Numbered from the stretch's first letter, positions 9,703-21,867 are shown. The stretch: 64,000 bases of DNA from Charina bottae (GCA_023362775.1 JALMGJ010000015.1:13130501-13194500), one strand, 5' to 3'. Notes: generated by a model from the letters alone, not told the origin. Program-made: numbers and translations.

Positions 9703-12700
9703 CATACATACATACATACTGTATATATAAATTATATGTTTATATAACTATATTAATAGTAATTTATAGGAGTTTTCATTCTTCATTTATAAATTATATA
9801 ATGCCATTTTGCTCACATATATAAAATCTCCCTATTTTTCTGATTTTGACAGATTTCCTCAACTACTACTGAGAGAGAGAGAAGGAAAAAACCTCTTGAT
9901 GCTCATTTTCAAGGCCTTTGATTCTGTATAAAATTTCTTTTGCTTCATTCCAGTAATCTTCAAGAATCCTTTCTTCATTCTGCAAATATACTTCCAATTT
10001 ACTTCTTTCATCCACTTGGAATGAATGCTGACTTGTCTTCACTGACAATTTTTCAGCTTGTGAAAAAGAATAGAAATAATCATGTTTCACAGAAATAAAG
10101 ATATGTATTTTGCACTAAAGACTTAAGATATTACAGTCCCCCCCAATGTGTAACATATTTAAGATATGATTTCTATCGAAGAAATTCTTTTATTCACACA
10201 AGAAACCACCTAAATGTCCAAAATACATGGCCTGTTTAATAGCAGTTTCTTGCTCCAGACATCTTAGGGTGAAATCATCTTGCTCAAACATTATTGATTA
10301 GTATTTCTTTTTATATGTTATTGTTCAAAAAGTGTTTTAGCACAGCATAAAACAACTGAGGGTCACAGCTTTCAGTACCACTAGGAAACATTTAGAAACA
10401 TTTGCTAATTTATAACACTAATTAAATATAAACTGATTTTGCAACAGCTTCCAATACAATAACCTGAATATAGCTCTTATATCCTACGGTGGCCAGGCAA
10501 GTGACTATTTAGAAGCATGCCTAGGTGATTTTAAATACAGAAATCAAAATAACGATAATCTTACTGATCTGTTTGCAGTTTTGCAACACAAAGGTAGCAG
10601 CTTTATTTAGTTCTTCATCCTGCGTTTCAGTTAGTGCTTGAATCATAAGTGGAAGGCCATTGTTCTTAACCAGAGTATATTGGTTTTCCTCTAAAAAAAA
10701 TCAGCTGCAGTAAACATATTTGTCCAAACTGTACAATTAGATAAGATCATCTGAAAACATCTTTCCAAGAAAAAGCAATTGATTCTGAGTTTTCAGCACA
10801 ACTTGGCTTACTCAGGAATATCTGACCTCATTTACTTGAAACCTCAAGCCACCAATAAGATCTAAAATTTAAATTCACATCTTGCTATCACTGTCAACTT
10901 ACTATCAGCAGTTGATTGTTAGGATATATTATAAACTCAAGAATATATGTTAGATTAGAACTACCATAGCTATCCAGAAAAAAAGCCAATTCTAAACTTA
11001 TTCTAAAAGACAGTCACAGGATGCACACATCAAATAAACCATAATTTTAAGGTGTTTTGTGAACCACCACATTGTAGTTTGTAATCACAGTTTATGGCTT
11101 AATATGTCCACAAGTCTAGCCATTTATAGTTTATTCAATAATAGCCATTTATAAGTTTATTCATAATTATTATGATTCCACAATTTGTAAAACTAACTAA
11201 ACACCTAAACACAATTCCTAGGTATTGTGAAATCCTGTTTGCATTTGCTCCGAAGTTATCTCTCAGGTCAATGCATGCACAATTGAAATTTGCCACATTT
11301 AGGGAGCAAAGTTCTATTAAATTGTTGGAATAACTTCATATGTATATTTTATTGGGCTTACATCACTTGGAACTTGGAATATTTTATTTTGGCTGATTTT
11401 CCCATTTAGATGAAAGCTAAATGCAACTTCAAAAATCAATTATAGATTACTCTACCAATATCAGGTTTGGTCGTTCTTATTTATTATTATAAATTACGTG
11501 TTGAAATTCTAATGCAGTCTGTACCTCAATGCAGCATTCACTACCCATAAATGAATGAATGAATGAGAATCCTACCACAGACTTCTGTACAATGTCCAAG
11601 AGTAAGTATAATGCTGAATTGTTCTCCTGAATCCAAAGTGTTGTAAGAAAGCAGTTTCAGTAGATTAGGCACAAAGTTATACCTTGGTAATTGAATGCCA
11701 ACAGCAGCTATCAATACAAAACAATTTAAAAGAAAAACATGCCTCTTTAGGCATGCAATACAATGAAAGCATATACAAAGCTGTACATTTAGGGGGCGTG
11801 GTGGCTCAGCGGGTAAGACGCCAGGCTTCTCGATAAGAAGGTTGCAAGTTTGGAGGTTCAAATCCCTAGCCCCGCATGACGGAGTGAGCTCCCACACTCA
11901 CCCCAGCTCTTGCCAACCTAGCAATTCGAAAGCACGCAAATGCAAGTAGATTAATAGGTACCACTTCGGTGGGATGGTAACAGTGTTCCGCGCGCATCAT
12001 GCCGGCCACATGACCGCGGAAGCGTCTTCGGACAACGCTGGCTCTTCGGCTAACAAACGGAGATGAGCACCGGCCCCTAGAGTCGGACACGACTGCACAA
12101 ATGTGCGGGGGGAACCTTTACCTTTTTACATTTAGGAGAACCTTCTGCATCATTGCTTCCAGTTATCTCAAACCTTCTCTCTAGATCAAATTTTACTATC
12201 TGGGCACAGTAGCCATGATAAAGACTTGGATATGAGATGTGAAAATACACTGAAGGAGATCTGGGCAACTTTCAGCTCTCTTACCCTTCTTACAGTATTT
12301 CTAATGTAGCTGAAAGTCTTTCAATCACATTTGCAATTGTTTCAGAGGAGGTCAGAAGGCAAGGCAGATCTTAGTAATAAGATCAATGAATCATCTGCTA
12401 ATATCGCATTCTATCAGATATGTCAGATAAGACAATGAATTGAATATAAACCCACACATACACAGAACACATTATGTAATTAACAGTAAGTTTACAAATA
12501 GAAACTACTTACAGTTATCAGCAATACAGGCATCCAAAGTTTTTGTCACCACTACAGCAAGTTTTACATTTGTATTGTTCCCAAATGAACCATGTATCAG
12601 TTTGACAAGAAGCTCATCCAAAACAGCTAATCCACCAATAGAAATTAAAAAATTCTGCATTCGTGCTTGAAAAAAATCCCAAACAATAAACAATTACCAG

Positions 12701-15700
12701 CTTGCTTTAAGACAAACATGTATAGACTTAATTACATTTGTTTTCAAGATTTGGAGAGTGGAACATTTTTTAATTGGTTCTTTATAATTATGTTAAAGCA
12801 GACAAATAAAACAAACACCTAGCTAACCAAAAAACCCCAGAGGAATCTCAAATAAACTCAATACCACTAGATTCAAAACCCTCCCTTGTAACTGAGCTAG
12901 ATGAACAAGTTCAAAATGTGAAGCAGATGTACACAAAACTAGATTATTCTATAGTTTTACATAGAAGGTTCATAAAACAAGTACAGCAGAAACTGTAAGA
13001 AATAATGATGTTCTCACATAACCTTAAATCAAGATTTCTAAATCATGTTTTTCTGAACAACTCATAATGTTTGGTTTGTACAACGCATCAAATCATGTCT
13101 TTTGTAGTCTTTAAATCTCTTTTTGCTACTTTAAGTCCCCTCTAATTGAATTGCCAAATTTTGGATTCCACTATTTTGAGAAAGGAAATAGAAACTGTAG
13201 CATAAACTTAAAACAGACCTAATAAAACAAAGAAAAATCACACAATTAAAAAAAGGAAAATATATCCCAGCCTTGCCGCATACACACCACACCACATTGC
13301 TCACTTCACATCATCACTTTGCTTATTGCAAACTTAGGCTGACCATATTTATAAGTAAATATAAATGTGACAAATAATTAAATAAATAAATATCTCCTTG
13401 AGACAAAAACGGGACATTGGGATGGCAAAACGGGACAGGGTCTTATGTAATATTCCGTATTCATGAAAAAGACAGGGGTCCCCGCCCCCCAATCCGCGCG
13501 ATTGGCTCCCGCCTGCAAACCACGGCCTCCTTTGCTGCACGCTGATAAGGCGGGAGGGCTTCCTCTTCCGGGCTCCCTCCAATCAGCAGCTCCGGCTCGG
13601 ATCCTCCTTCCGCGCCATTCCCGCCAGGTTTAAAAAAGAGGACAAAATTGAGATTTTTATCAAAACGACGGGACGGTTGAAAAAATGCTAAAAAAACAGG
13701 ACTGTCCCATTCAAAACGGGACGTATGGTCAGCCTATGCAAACTTCATCCTCTCAAAAGCCACCTAAACGGAAACAAATCACATTAGAGTTTGTGTCATG
13801 CATCCGGTCACTCTGTCTCTTTTTTCCCCATTTATGAATGATATTTTATTCCATAGAGTGAACATTATCATACAGAGTGAACTATTAGATACTTACAATT
13901 ATTTGCAACAGTGAGCCCAATGAATGAACATATTGGACGAACTATTTCAGGCTTCATACAACTTTGTAGCCAGTCTTTTGCATGTGGAAAAACCAAACTG
14001 CAAGCTTTCTGATTTTCCTCTGGAGGTGAACAAAATATGCTTTGAAAATTAGTCATCTGTCATCCCATCCCTCCTATATTTACTATAAAAAATAAGAAAA
14101 GCAAATGCTTGATAAACAAAGTAATTACCATTCTGAGGATTGTTGACACATGCACAAAGATTACTACAAACTGAAGACCACAGATGATACTGATCAATTT
14201 TATGATCCAAAAGGTTCATGTGAGATTCTGAAGGAATTGCTCTGTTAGAGAAAATAGATGGCATATAATGAAAACAGTCATTTTTGCTTATAAAAAATTA
14301 CTTGAGTAATTGAAATTTTTTGTTAGTTTACCTAAATAATTGTAGGAGAATATCAAGGCATCCAGATTCTCTCACATACGTTTGTCCACTCTCTATATTT
14401 TTAAATAGCATTTAAAAAAATTAAATAGAACACTTCAGATATCAAGCAACTAATAACTCAATGAAATCTAATCAGTGTTTACAAATTTTCCGTATTTTAC
14501 CTAAAACAAGCCAGGATTCCTGACTCATCCCGGGGTGCTATTAATGAGTCATGTTTGTATGTTGTATTATGTCTATTCTCTTTTTTGTCAGAACAAGTAA
14601 AACTGATCAAACATTTATAATTTATTCTGGATCTCACTAGGAATTACAACCCGACAATAAAATGGGTTAATTTACTGCCAATACCTTATGTAGATTAGCC
14701 AGTTTTTGCCAGAATTATTTATGTCTAAATTATATCTGGAGAACTTCCAAACAGTCTTTGGGTCAGTTCAGAATCAGTTCCAGACCATCTGAACTTAGGA
14801 TATCAGCAGCGTCCACGATTTGAGTTAATATATTGCTGGTTCGGCTGTAGTGTCTTTGAAATGTCAAGAAAATGGGTAGCTTTGCTTGAAATACTGTGGC
14901 TGTGTGCTTCTGGTCAGTCTGTCTTCCCTATTGGTGAAAACATTTCCTTCACCCACGTTCTGCCTCTTTTCTCTCCCACCTACTTATAACACTCTTCTCA
15001 TAATTTTGAGATTGGCTGAAGGGAAGGTCACATTCAAACGTCTTTGAAGGGACTGAGGTGTGGACAGAGCAATACGTAGTGCGGACATGGCTCAGGATCA
15101 GACTATTGTAACACACTTTACAAGAGACTGCTTTGAAGGCTGTTCAGAGCTTCAACTTATATTTAATGGAGCTGGTCAATTACTTGTGGGAGAAGGCAGA
15201 TAATGGTAGTATATATTATCGAACTATCCTGGTTCCCACTGTATTTAAAGGCTCCACAGATGCTGATTATGACATAAAGCCCTAAGCAGCTTGAGATCAG
15301 GTAAGCTGGTGCATCATCTGAAGCTATTTAAATCTGCCCAGATTTTACAACTGGCAAAGAAGTTCTGTTCATGTGTTCACTGACCTAGTACATTAGCAAG
15401 TCAGAGACTTTTTCTGGAACTAATTCTCGTGGGGTTGAATGGCTTCCTCTGCTTGCTTTTAAATAGGGCCTGATCTGGCTATTTTAATTGAGTGACTGCT
15501 GGTCTATAGATGAGCAATTTTAATGATGCTGCCAATTCTATCCTTTGGTACTTTTTCATTTTTTATATTATAGATATTTTATTGCTGTACTTTTTTAATT
15601 GTGTAAACTGTCTTAAGGAAGTTTTTTGCCCAGAAAAGCAGGTTATAAATTACATCAAATGAGTGAATTTGTTCTGTAGCAGTAGTAAATTAATTATTCT

Positions 15701-18700
15701 CCAATTACTAAATGCAACAGACAGAAGATAAAAACAGTGAATACTATAACATACTATATACACATGTATGCAATATTATATTATATTTGTATAAGTTATA
15801 GTATATAATAGTCCAAAATACTATAAACATGTATGCACAGACTATGTACTTGAAGTTTCATTGGCAGTAAACCCTGAATCCTAATTTCTTATATGTAAAT
15901 TGGCTATTCAGTAGCAAATCTGGATTTGTTACTGAATTATTTTATAGGAACAGAAGGTATATTTATACAGTACTATATTTTACCTTAAATTATATGTTTA
16001 GGGCTTTCTTTCTAAAATTAATTAAATAATATCAGGCCATTTAGGTTCCAGTAACTAATTTAATAACTGGGATGCAAAGGTCTGTTTGTTAATTTATACA
16101 CTTTATACAATTTAAGCTACAGGTAGTCCTTGTTTAACCATTCATTTAGTGACTGTTCGAAGTTACAATGGGGCTGAAAAAAGTGATTTATGACCGGTCC
16201 TCACATTTATGACCATCACAGCCCCCCGTGGTCGCATTATCGCCATTTGCAACCTTCCCAGCCAGCTTCCGACAAGGAAAGTCAATGGGGAAGCCAGCAG
16301 GAGGTCGCAAATCACAGTCACATGATGTTAACTACTGCAGGTGATTCGCTTAATAACTGCAACCAGGACTGCCAGAACTGCTATCACTAAGTGGGGTGGT
16401 CACATGGTTTCATTTAACGACCGCTTTGCTTAGTGACAGGGTTGCCGGTCCCAATTAGGGTCGTTAAGTGCGGACTTATATGTGTTTGAACAATTTCTTG
16501 ATATGTGGAGGGCTAAAATCTTACTGTTATTTGAAACCAGCACCAGTAAGACATAAACAGACATTCTTTTCAAATTCATACTAGAATCCTTATTAGTTAA
16601 AAACATACGAAGATCCTCAAATAATTCAGCTGTGCATAACGTCTGCTGGCAGAACACTGAAAAAAATAAATATATTGTTAATAAGACTATATTGTACTGC
16701 ATTAATTGATCAAATACAATTGAATTTTCTGATACCTATGTATAATTGAGCAAATATAGTGACTATAATCACTATTGTTACCTACCTAATGGAACTTACT
16801 TTTCAGAAATATGGGTAGAACTACATTATAATTGTAGCTTTGGGAGCATAAAATGTTTCAATTTATTCAAGTGCCAAAATTTTACCCTATTTTTAATTGA
16901 AACTTACTCTGCAGTAAGTGTCTTTAGAGTTGTAATCTAAAATCACAACCTTATACACACTCAGTTGAGAGTAGTTCTAAGTCGATAGGATTGTACTCTA
17001 AGAGTGTTCTCAGTGACATTTAGGAGCTTATTTTGATGGGGGTTCAAGCAACTTCATAGCAACCATGACTCTAACAGTATTTATTTTATTTATGCATCTC
17101 GTTATTAATATTTGCAGAATCACTTATGTTATGAGCTTAAAGGTGCTTTGATATTAAGTCAGCCAGAACTCTCCATGATAAACTATTTTCACAGCATTCA
17201 CTAAGGATTTATGTTCTCTTCTTTTCCTTCTGTAGAAAACAGAAGCCAGCGTTTAAACATCTGATGGCTGTTAAAATATAGCTGGCTCACCATTTTCTGC
17301 CACTCCACCAGAGCTACTGTTACATGGAGATTTCCTTAGTAAAGTGATTTTTCAGGTGATCAGATTCTAGATAGCTACTGTAAAGTATTTTAAAAATTCA
17401 CATTTTATTTTACTGACCTGCAAAAATAGATCAATAAAAACAAAGCATTCTGTAAAGAGCATGAAAAGAATGATACAATGAAATGAGAATGAAATTGTGT
17501 CTTACCATTGTTCTCAGCTAAACCTCCTAATGTAAATAACGCAGCTTCCTTAACCAAACTGTGCGCTTGTGACTTTGCAAGATTACACACAAACGTCAAA
17601 CCACCTATTTCTCTAAAGTAATCACAGGCAGCACCTGTAGCAAAAACAGACCCGGTGAACAATAGATGATGTTTTAAAATACATTATTTCCATACTAATA
17701 ACCCTAAAGAGCAAAACAAGCACAATACAGCTACAATTGTAAAATTCAACGGCTTACTGTTTTGTTGACAAACTGTATAAATAGTAACCAAGGCTTCTTT
17801 TTGAGAAGCTGGATGGTCCATTTGATACTTAAGACACTCAAGGAGTAAATTCAGATCAGTTTTCATATCTGGAAGGATAAAACAAAGATTTCAGAAAATT
17901 TAGATTTTCCTTTTTTTAAAAGTTGGTAATTAATGGCTAGAATCTCGCCATCCATGATAATCAATTGCACTAATGTTAAGGCTTCCATCAATATTCCAAA
18001 AAATTACAAGGTAGTGTATTTACTAAGTAGAAATATTTTTACTATTTTAATAAATGGGAATTGCTGTTCTTAATTCATGTCTTTATCTATGTGGAAGTTT
18101 GAACTTACTTGCCTTTACATTCACAAATACCAGGAAAAATAACTCTTTCCAGAATCATGGGTACACAGAGCAGATTTAGTACCAGCCTTTAATAAATGGT
18201 GGATTATTATTGTTATTATATTTTTATCGCACCTTTTTTATATATAACTCAAGGCGGCAAACATACCTAATACCTATTTCTAAACCAGAAAATATTTAAT
18301 AAAACATATCCAAAGTTGACTACTGCATTAATCTTTTATCATAATAAAGATTGTATTTGATAGCTGACCATATTTAACATGCAGGCATATATATTACAAA
18401 AAAGAAAAGCAATTAAGTACAATAGACCCATTCTGAGCACCCAAACATGGGCATTCTTTCACATAATCCTAACACAAAGAAATACATAAATTCTTGAGTG
18501 CTTGAGCACTGTTGCAGAGATTAATGGGTCAAATGACCAAAATAGTTTTAGAGTCAAGAAGAGAAGATAAAAAACAGAAACCTTTTACCTATTTCACATA
18601 AAGAAAACACAAAAGATTTAAACCCCCTTTTTAAAAAAATACTATAGGTACAGGCTACTCTCTAGTATCCAAGTTGGATTTAAAGGGAACACAGAAGCAC

Positions 18701-20658
18701 ACCTGCTAATTCTATTGTACAGAAAGAAGCCCAAATATCCAGGTGCTTTTTAATTCTGACAGGTACAGTAGGTAGCTGCACTAATAATGAAAGGACTGAA
18801 GCACCATTGGCTCAGCTGTGGAGCAATTCAGAAGCTAATTGATCATGTGACCCTTTCAGAGTTTTGAAGGTGATTGCAGTGAAGTTGACTGCAAGTTGTC
18901 TCCAAACGGGTTCTTGAAGGTTTGGGGAAGGAAAATGAAAGGAAGCTAAGGGGAAGCTTAGACATTCTACACTCTAGGCTACAATGCCTTCTCCATCCTT
19001 TAAAAAAAAAGTTTAAAACTTTGAGTGTTTTTTTTTCCTTAAAGGTAGCTGTGATATTGGCATTCTGCTTCATAGCCAAAACTCTGCAACCCACCATTTT
19101 TGTGAATAGACAGAAGCAGCTTCCTTTTTTCCTTTTGTTCCCAAACAAAGCAAAAACTCATTTTTTCATCAAGAAGGGCACTATGAAATACAGCCTCAGT
19201 GTCATAAGATCCCCTACTAACAAAAAAGCTACTGTTTTTTTTTAAATTACTGTTACAATCCCCCCAAAGAATAAAATGAAATTTAAAAATAATAACATCA
19301 AATATGAAAATAAAATATTTTGGTTAGTTTTTATCAAATAAGAGAATAAAACTAAATATTTATGAAATATATTTTTCTTATTTTGTTCTATTATTTAATT
19401 GTTTAAATTTCCAATGGGCCTATGCACTAGATCCACAGTAATGTGGTACAAAACTATATTAAAATGCTGCAATATTTTTACTCTTGCCTTGAGATATTGA
19501 CAGATGCTTCCTGAAAATCTCTACATTCCCTTCTTGACCATCATAGTAATTGGCCTCAAAATTACTAAATAATGTATAAAATACATATTATTTGTCTAAG
19601 GAAGAAATGGGTGCACAAGGCAAAACTAGATGTGAAATAAGAGCATGTAACACCACATTTCTTTTAGTATTAAACTGTACTCAAGAAATCTCCTTTTTCT
19701 TTTTTTTCTTCCCCCCTTCCCTTTTTTTTTCTTTTCCTTTTAAATATATACATACCATTCTATGTTTTATTTTGCTATTTGTTATAGTTGATTGGATCAT
19801 AATTGTCATAATCCCAACAAACCCCAGCAGGGCTTCAGCAAGTATTAGACATAATATAAGTTAGCATAGCTTTAAAGTCTTGTAGTGTTTTACAAATCCT
19901 AGTATTACATGTCCTTTTAAAGTTATCTATCTTAGTTATCTATAGCATTTAGATTATTGATTGTAAAATTGATTGCAATTTTATAGATCTCTCTCCAATT
20001 TTGTATTCCTGTACTTTGTAATTTTACTAATTTTATTTTTACCTTATCTTATTTTAGCAATATGATTTTTCTTTTTCTATTTTAGAGTGACTGTTATTAG
20101 TTTTATGCTGGTCTATGACTGAAAATAAATAAAAGAATACATACATACATACTGTACTCAAGAAATATTATTGTAATAATTTTAAGAGGTTTATATATCA
20201 TATCATATTTTATATATGATATTTTACTTTTTATAAAGACTTATATGTGATAGAATATTAGTCATGATAATAAGAGCGTATTTAAATTCGATTAAGGGGC
20301 TCACCCACATTGTGATCTGACTGTATTTTAATATTCAATTGGAACTTGTAATTTAACTTATAATTTTAAAACTATTTTAAATCAGATGGTGCATATTGTA
20401 AGGCTCAATGAGTATACCTTCGTAGAATTGTATCTTGTACTGGTCAGTGACCATAACAAACTAGAATGGATACTGTACTAAAGAAATATTATTTTCCATT
20501 AAATGAAGGTCTTTGTTCTGTCCAATTAACCAAATACAATTTCTTCAAAATTTCCCAAAGGAAAACTGTAAAGGCTAAGTACAAACAAGATGCATTTGTG
20601 CATGTGTGTATATGCCAATCTTACCACATTTGATTTTCTTATCTTTTCCATTTTCCAT
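5149..20658 (-). CDS. TERB1: TERB1, telomere repeat-binding bouquet formation protein 1 (16 coding exons traced, last exon tentative)
   Basis: Meiosis-specific protein which, with TERB2 and MAJIN, attaches telomeres to the inner nuclear membrane and links them to shelterin (TRF1). I traced 16 coding exons, all joining in phase, to 732 residues; human TERB1 is about 727. Order: start peptide MENGKDKKIKC, then MKTDLNLLLECLKYQ; armadillo-type helices through about residue 380 (YFREIGGL, LVLVSNN, LWSSVCSNLC, ICSFIGLTVANN, LAVVVTKTLDACIADN, LTLGHCTEVC); a charged helix (LEDYWNEAKEILYRIKGLE, about 402-420); a low-complexity middle; a basic stretch KKRRRRIRK; and a Myb-like domain at about 682-731 (SEEIKYLLEGVRKMGHHWN, FQKGRTNVDLAKKYRKL). 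A noncoding first exon probably lies upstream of 20686. The last exon is uncertain (candidate 5149-5283). Introns hold SINEs and MITEs. Individual exons are listed separately. Confidence 0.93.
5460..5669 (-). CDS. TERB1: TERB1 coding exon 16 (Myb-like domain)
   Basis: 210 bp, 70 codons, residues 663-732. Acceptor ttgcag, donor GTATTT. It holds the basic run KKRRRRIRK and the whole Myb/SANT-like domain, with its tryptophans in HHWNSILW. The nearby GRTNVDLAKKYRKL is the recognition-helix end. Confidence 0.93.
5791..5891 (-). CDS. TERB1: TERB1 coding exon 15
   Basis: 101 bp, residues 629-662, phase 1 in and 0 out. Acceptor aaacag, donor GTACGG. Encodes an acidic, glutamine-rich linker (ANLQWDAYSKNQ ... 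ENHPFEDE) with no counterpart I recognise in human TERB1; supported by splice sites and phase only. Confidence 0.75.
6057..6227 (-). CDS. TERB1: TERB1 coding exon 14
   Basis: 171 bp, residues 572-628. Acceptor tttcag, donor GTAACC. The peptide LSLNSRNFSKTLQSC ... EQHKIILESEMQYK is clearly like the mammalian segment SLNSRNFSKLLHSC. It is followed by ISNKNTSTYNS where human has an LTP-containing TRF1-docking motif. Confidence 0.88.
7488..7552 (-). CDS. TERB1: TERB1 coding exon 13
   Basis: 65 bp, residues 550-571 (SECFFKRPDFVVKSPTQKF...). Acceptor ttttcag, donor GTAGAT. Phases fit exons 12 and 14. Weakly conserved region. Confidence 0.75.
8279..8649 (-). CDS. TERB1: TERB1 coding exon 12
   Basis: 371 bp, residues 427-549, the largest exon. 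Acceptor gaacgtag, donor GTACTG. Starts ENVRREVLIDDDIPQNKF. Polar, low-complexity middle region rich in N, S and K, expected to be disordered. Confidence 0.82.
9535..9725. repeat. TATG/TA/TACA compound microsatellite in TERB1 intron 11
   Basis: Runs of TATG, TG and TA on the left are mirrored by TA and CATA on the right, so the whole 190 bp is self-complementary. Open frames on both strands here reflect the short repeat period only. Confidence 0.9.
9893..10056 (-). CDS. TERB1: TERB1 coding exon 11
   Basis: 164 bp, residues 372-426. Acceptor cacaag, giving TEKLSVKTSQHSF ... ILEDYWNEAKEILYRIKGLE, which matches the charged helical stretch of the family. The donor GTTTTTTCC is weak, but it gives the phase 0 needed for exon 12. 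Confidence 0.85.
10565..10690 (-). CDS. TERB1: TERB1 coding exon 10
   Basis: 126 bp, residues 330-371. Acceptor tttttttag, donor GTAAGA. Peptide includes KNNGLPLMIQALTETQDEEL, a typical armadillo-type helix pair that is nearly identical to mammalian TERB1. Confidence 0.95.
11576..11707 (-). CDS. TERB1: TERB1 coding exon 9
   Basis: 132 bp, residues 286-329. Acceptor attgatag, donor GTAGGA. Peptide includes LDSGEQFSIILTLGHCTEVC, strongly conserved in the family. Confidence 0.95.
11793..12126 (+). mobile_element. tRNA-derived squamate SINE, TERB1 intron 9 region
   Basis: tRNA-like head gtggctcagcgggtaagacg (A box) and ggaggttcaaatccctag (B box). The body word is 'ttgccaacctagcaattcga' and the end is 'cgactgcacaaatgtgcgg' with a tail ending cctttaccttt. 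Target duplication tacatttag at 11784-11792 and 12127-12135. One of five copies in this window. It lies upstream of exon 9 in transcript sense. Confidence 0.85.
12513..12665 (-). CDS. TERB1: TERB1 coding exon 8
   Basis: 153 bp, residues 235-285. Acceptor ttcaag, donor GTAAGT. Peptide includes ISIGGLAVLDELL and LAVVVTKTLDACIADN. Confidence 0.95.
13335..13736. mobile_element. hAT-like nonautonomous DNA transposon in TERB1 intron 7
   Basis: Terminal inverted repeats taggctgaccata (13335-13347) and tatggtcagccta (13724-13736). Perfect 8-bp target duplication tgcaaact at 13327-13334 and 13737-13744, as made by hAT transposases. Interior has 'aaacgggac' words at both ends and a GC-rich centre. No coding capacity. 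Confidence 0.85.
13897..14019 (-). CDS. TERB1: TERB1 coding exon 7
   Basis: 123 bp, residues 194-234. Acceptor cacctccag, donor GTAAGT. Peptide includes SLVFPHAKDWL and PEIVRPICSFIGLTVANN. Confidence 0.95.
14129..14241 (-). CDS. TERB1: TERB1 coding exon 6
   Basis: 113 bp, residues 156-193. Acceptor ctaacag, donor GTAATT. Peptide includes YHLWSSVCSNLCACVNNPQN, near-identical to the mammalian protein. Confidence 0.95.
14332..14392 (-). CDS. TERB1: TERB1 coding exon 5 (small)
   Basis: 61 bp, residues 136-156 (KSGQTYVRESGCLDILLQLF). Acceptor atatag, donor GTAAAC. Too short to show as a long open frame; found by phase and by similarity to the mammalian GQTLVRETGCI segment. Confidence 0.9.
16120..16480. 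mobile_element. MITE of the 'caggtagtcctcgtttaacgacc' family, degenerate copy
   Basis: Left end caggtagtccttgtttaacc with the interior words 'tgaccatcaca' and 'ggaagccagcaggaggtcgc'. The right end (gtcgttaagtgcggactta) is eroded. Four copies in this window; intact ones are flanked by TA, suggesting a mariner-like mover. Lies in TERB1 intron 4, between exons 5 and 4. Confidence 0.7.
16525..16656 (-). CDS. TERB1: TERB1 coding exon 4
   Basis: 132 bp, residues 92-135. Acceptor tttttcag, donor GTAAGA. Peptide includes FCQQTLCTAELFEDL and MSVYVLLVLVSNN. Confidence 0.95.
17506..17634 (-). CDS. TERB1: TERB1 coding exon 3
   Basis: 129 bp, residues 49-91. Acceptor gctacag, donor GTAAGA. Peptide includes YFREIGGLTFVCNLAKS and LVKEAALFTLGGLAEN. 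Confidence 0.95.
17758..17868 (-). CDS. TERB1: TERB1 coding exon 2
   Basis: 111 bp, residues 12-48. Acceptor ccttccag, donor GTAAGC. Peptide MKTDLNLLLECLKYQMDH continues SQKEALVTIYTVCQQN, matching mammalian TERB1. Confidence 0.95.
17869..20624 (-). other. TERB1: TERB1 intron between coding exons 1 and 2
   Basis: AT-rich intron. Contains a Sauria/Bov-B type 3' tail remnant at about 18200-18262 (minus orientation) and a non-LTR retroelement 3' end at about 20080-20155 ('tgctggtctatgactgaaaataaataaa' followed by ATAC repeats). No other exon seen. Confidence 0.6.
20625..20658 (-). CDS. TERB1: TERB1 coding exon 1 (start codon)
   Basis: ATG at 20658-20656 encodes MENGKDKKIKC before donor GTAAGA. 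An in-frame TAA lies 27-25 bases upstream of the ATG, so this is the first possible start in the exon. The exon begins at acceptor attccag (exon base 20686), so a noncoding leader exon lies upstream. Confidence 0.85.
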
Positions 20659-21753
20659 TTTGACTGTATTTTTTCTCAGCTTTTATCTGGAATGGAGGAG
20701 AAAGAAAAAAAACACAAGTACTTTCTTAATTAGAAAAAAAGCTTTCTTTTAGAAAAAAAAATTATGCAAAGCATATTCAGTTCACTAAACTCTTACCCTT
20801 TTGTATCCTAGTTCTCACTATAGGATACAAAATTAAATATCCAACAATTCAGCTGCAACAGGCATTTCTACCAATAAACTCTTGAAAAAGATTTTTTAAA
20901 AATTATTTGCTCAACTCAATGTACAGTTTTTGAGCCATGTTGCAAGTCTAATCCATCCGTGTATAACATTTTTGGGATAATTCTCTTAAATGTAATTCAC
21001 ATAGAATGCCAGTGGATGATCTGAATGTAACTGCAGAGCTGATAATCCAAAACAAATATAGTCTTGCCATATAGACCGTCTTTATCAGAAAGGGGCTCCA
21101 TCTTCTTTTTTTGAATATGTGTGACTTAAATATTCAAAGAAACCAGCAAAGTAAACCCAACCAGCTATGAAGATTTAATCATATGATCTTACACATATCC
21201 GCAAATTAACCATCTATACTTGTTAACCAGGCTTTGGGTCTTAGCTTATCATGTGAACCCAGTCATAAGGTTGTTTCATTTTAGTGTGTTACATGAACAA
21301 CATGTGATTGATGGCTTTCCATAATGTGTAAAGAAGTCAGCACCTTGCAATCAAACCTACTCCACAGTCCTCTGGGGAAGTTTACCCTAGAATAAATATA
21401 TTAGTTTTTAGGAGGCGAGATCCATGAGTCACTATTTTCCTTACAACAGACTACAAAGCTACTTCTTCTGGAAACTGGGGACCATGGGATTTGTAGGAAA
21501 GGGACAGCGCATCACAACTATATTTATCTGTTGGAAGAAGAGTAGGAGTCAGATCGAAGGGTTGGGATAGTGAGCTAAAGATGGAGAAGCCCAAGTCCAG
21601 ATTCCCCTCAGAGGAGGTGGGGATGGGGTTCACATATTAACATGAACCACATCAGTGGGTCTTGCATCTCAGATGCAAGGGGCGTCCATGGGCAGGGGTC
21701 AAAAAAGAGTAGCTTTAGAGCAGGGTTTACAAAACACACAGGCTGGGTCTGGC

Positions 21754-21867
21754 GTGTCTGCAGGGTGTGGTCCAAAAAGTCAAGATGGCAGCATAAGAAT
21801 CAGATGGAGCTTCGAGTGCACTGTTGGGGCCGCCATCTTGACTTTTTGGACCACACCCTGCAGACAC
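21754..21867. repeat. Hairpin MITE with 36-bp inverted arms
   Basis: Arms 21754-21789 and 21832-21867 are reverse complements (gtgtctgcagggtgtggtcc ... with aaaaagtcaagatggc), separated by 42 bases. A degenerate relative at about 52196-52346 shares 'catcttgactttttggac' and the outer 'ggggtgtcc'. Confidence 0.75.

Noticed and set aside
9409..9824. Repetitive Y/I/H/T-rich open frames
   Set aside because: Translation of TATG/TA microsatellite. The same applies to 48651-49089.
11793..12126. tRNA gene candidates from A and B boxes (also in the other SINE copies)
   Set aside because: The acceptor and anticodon stems do not close, and the boxes head a SINE body with target duplications.
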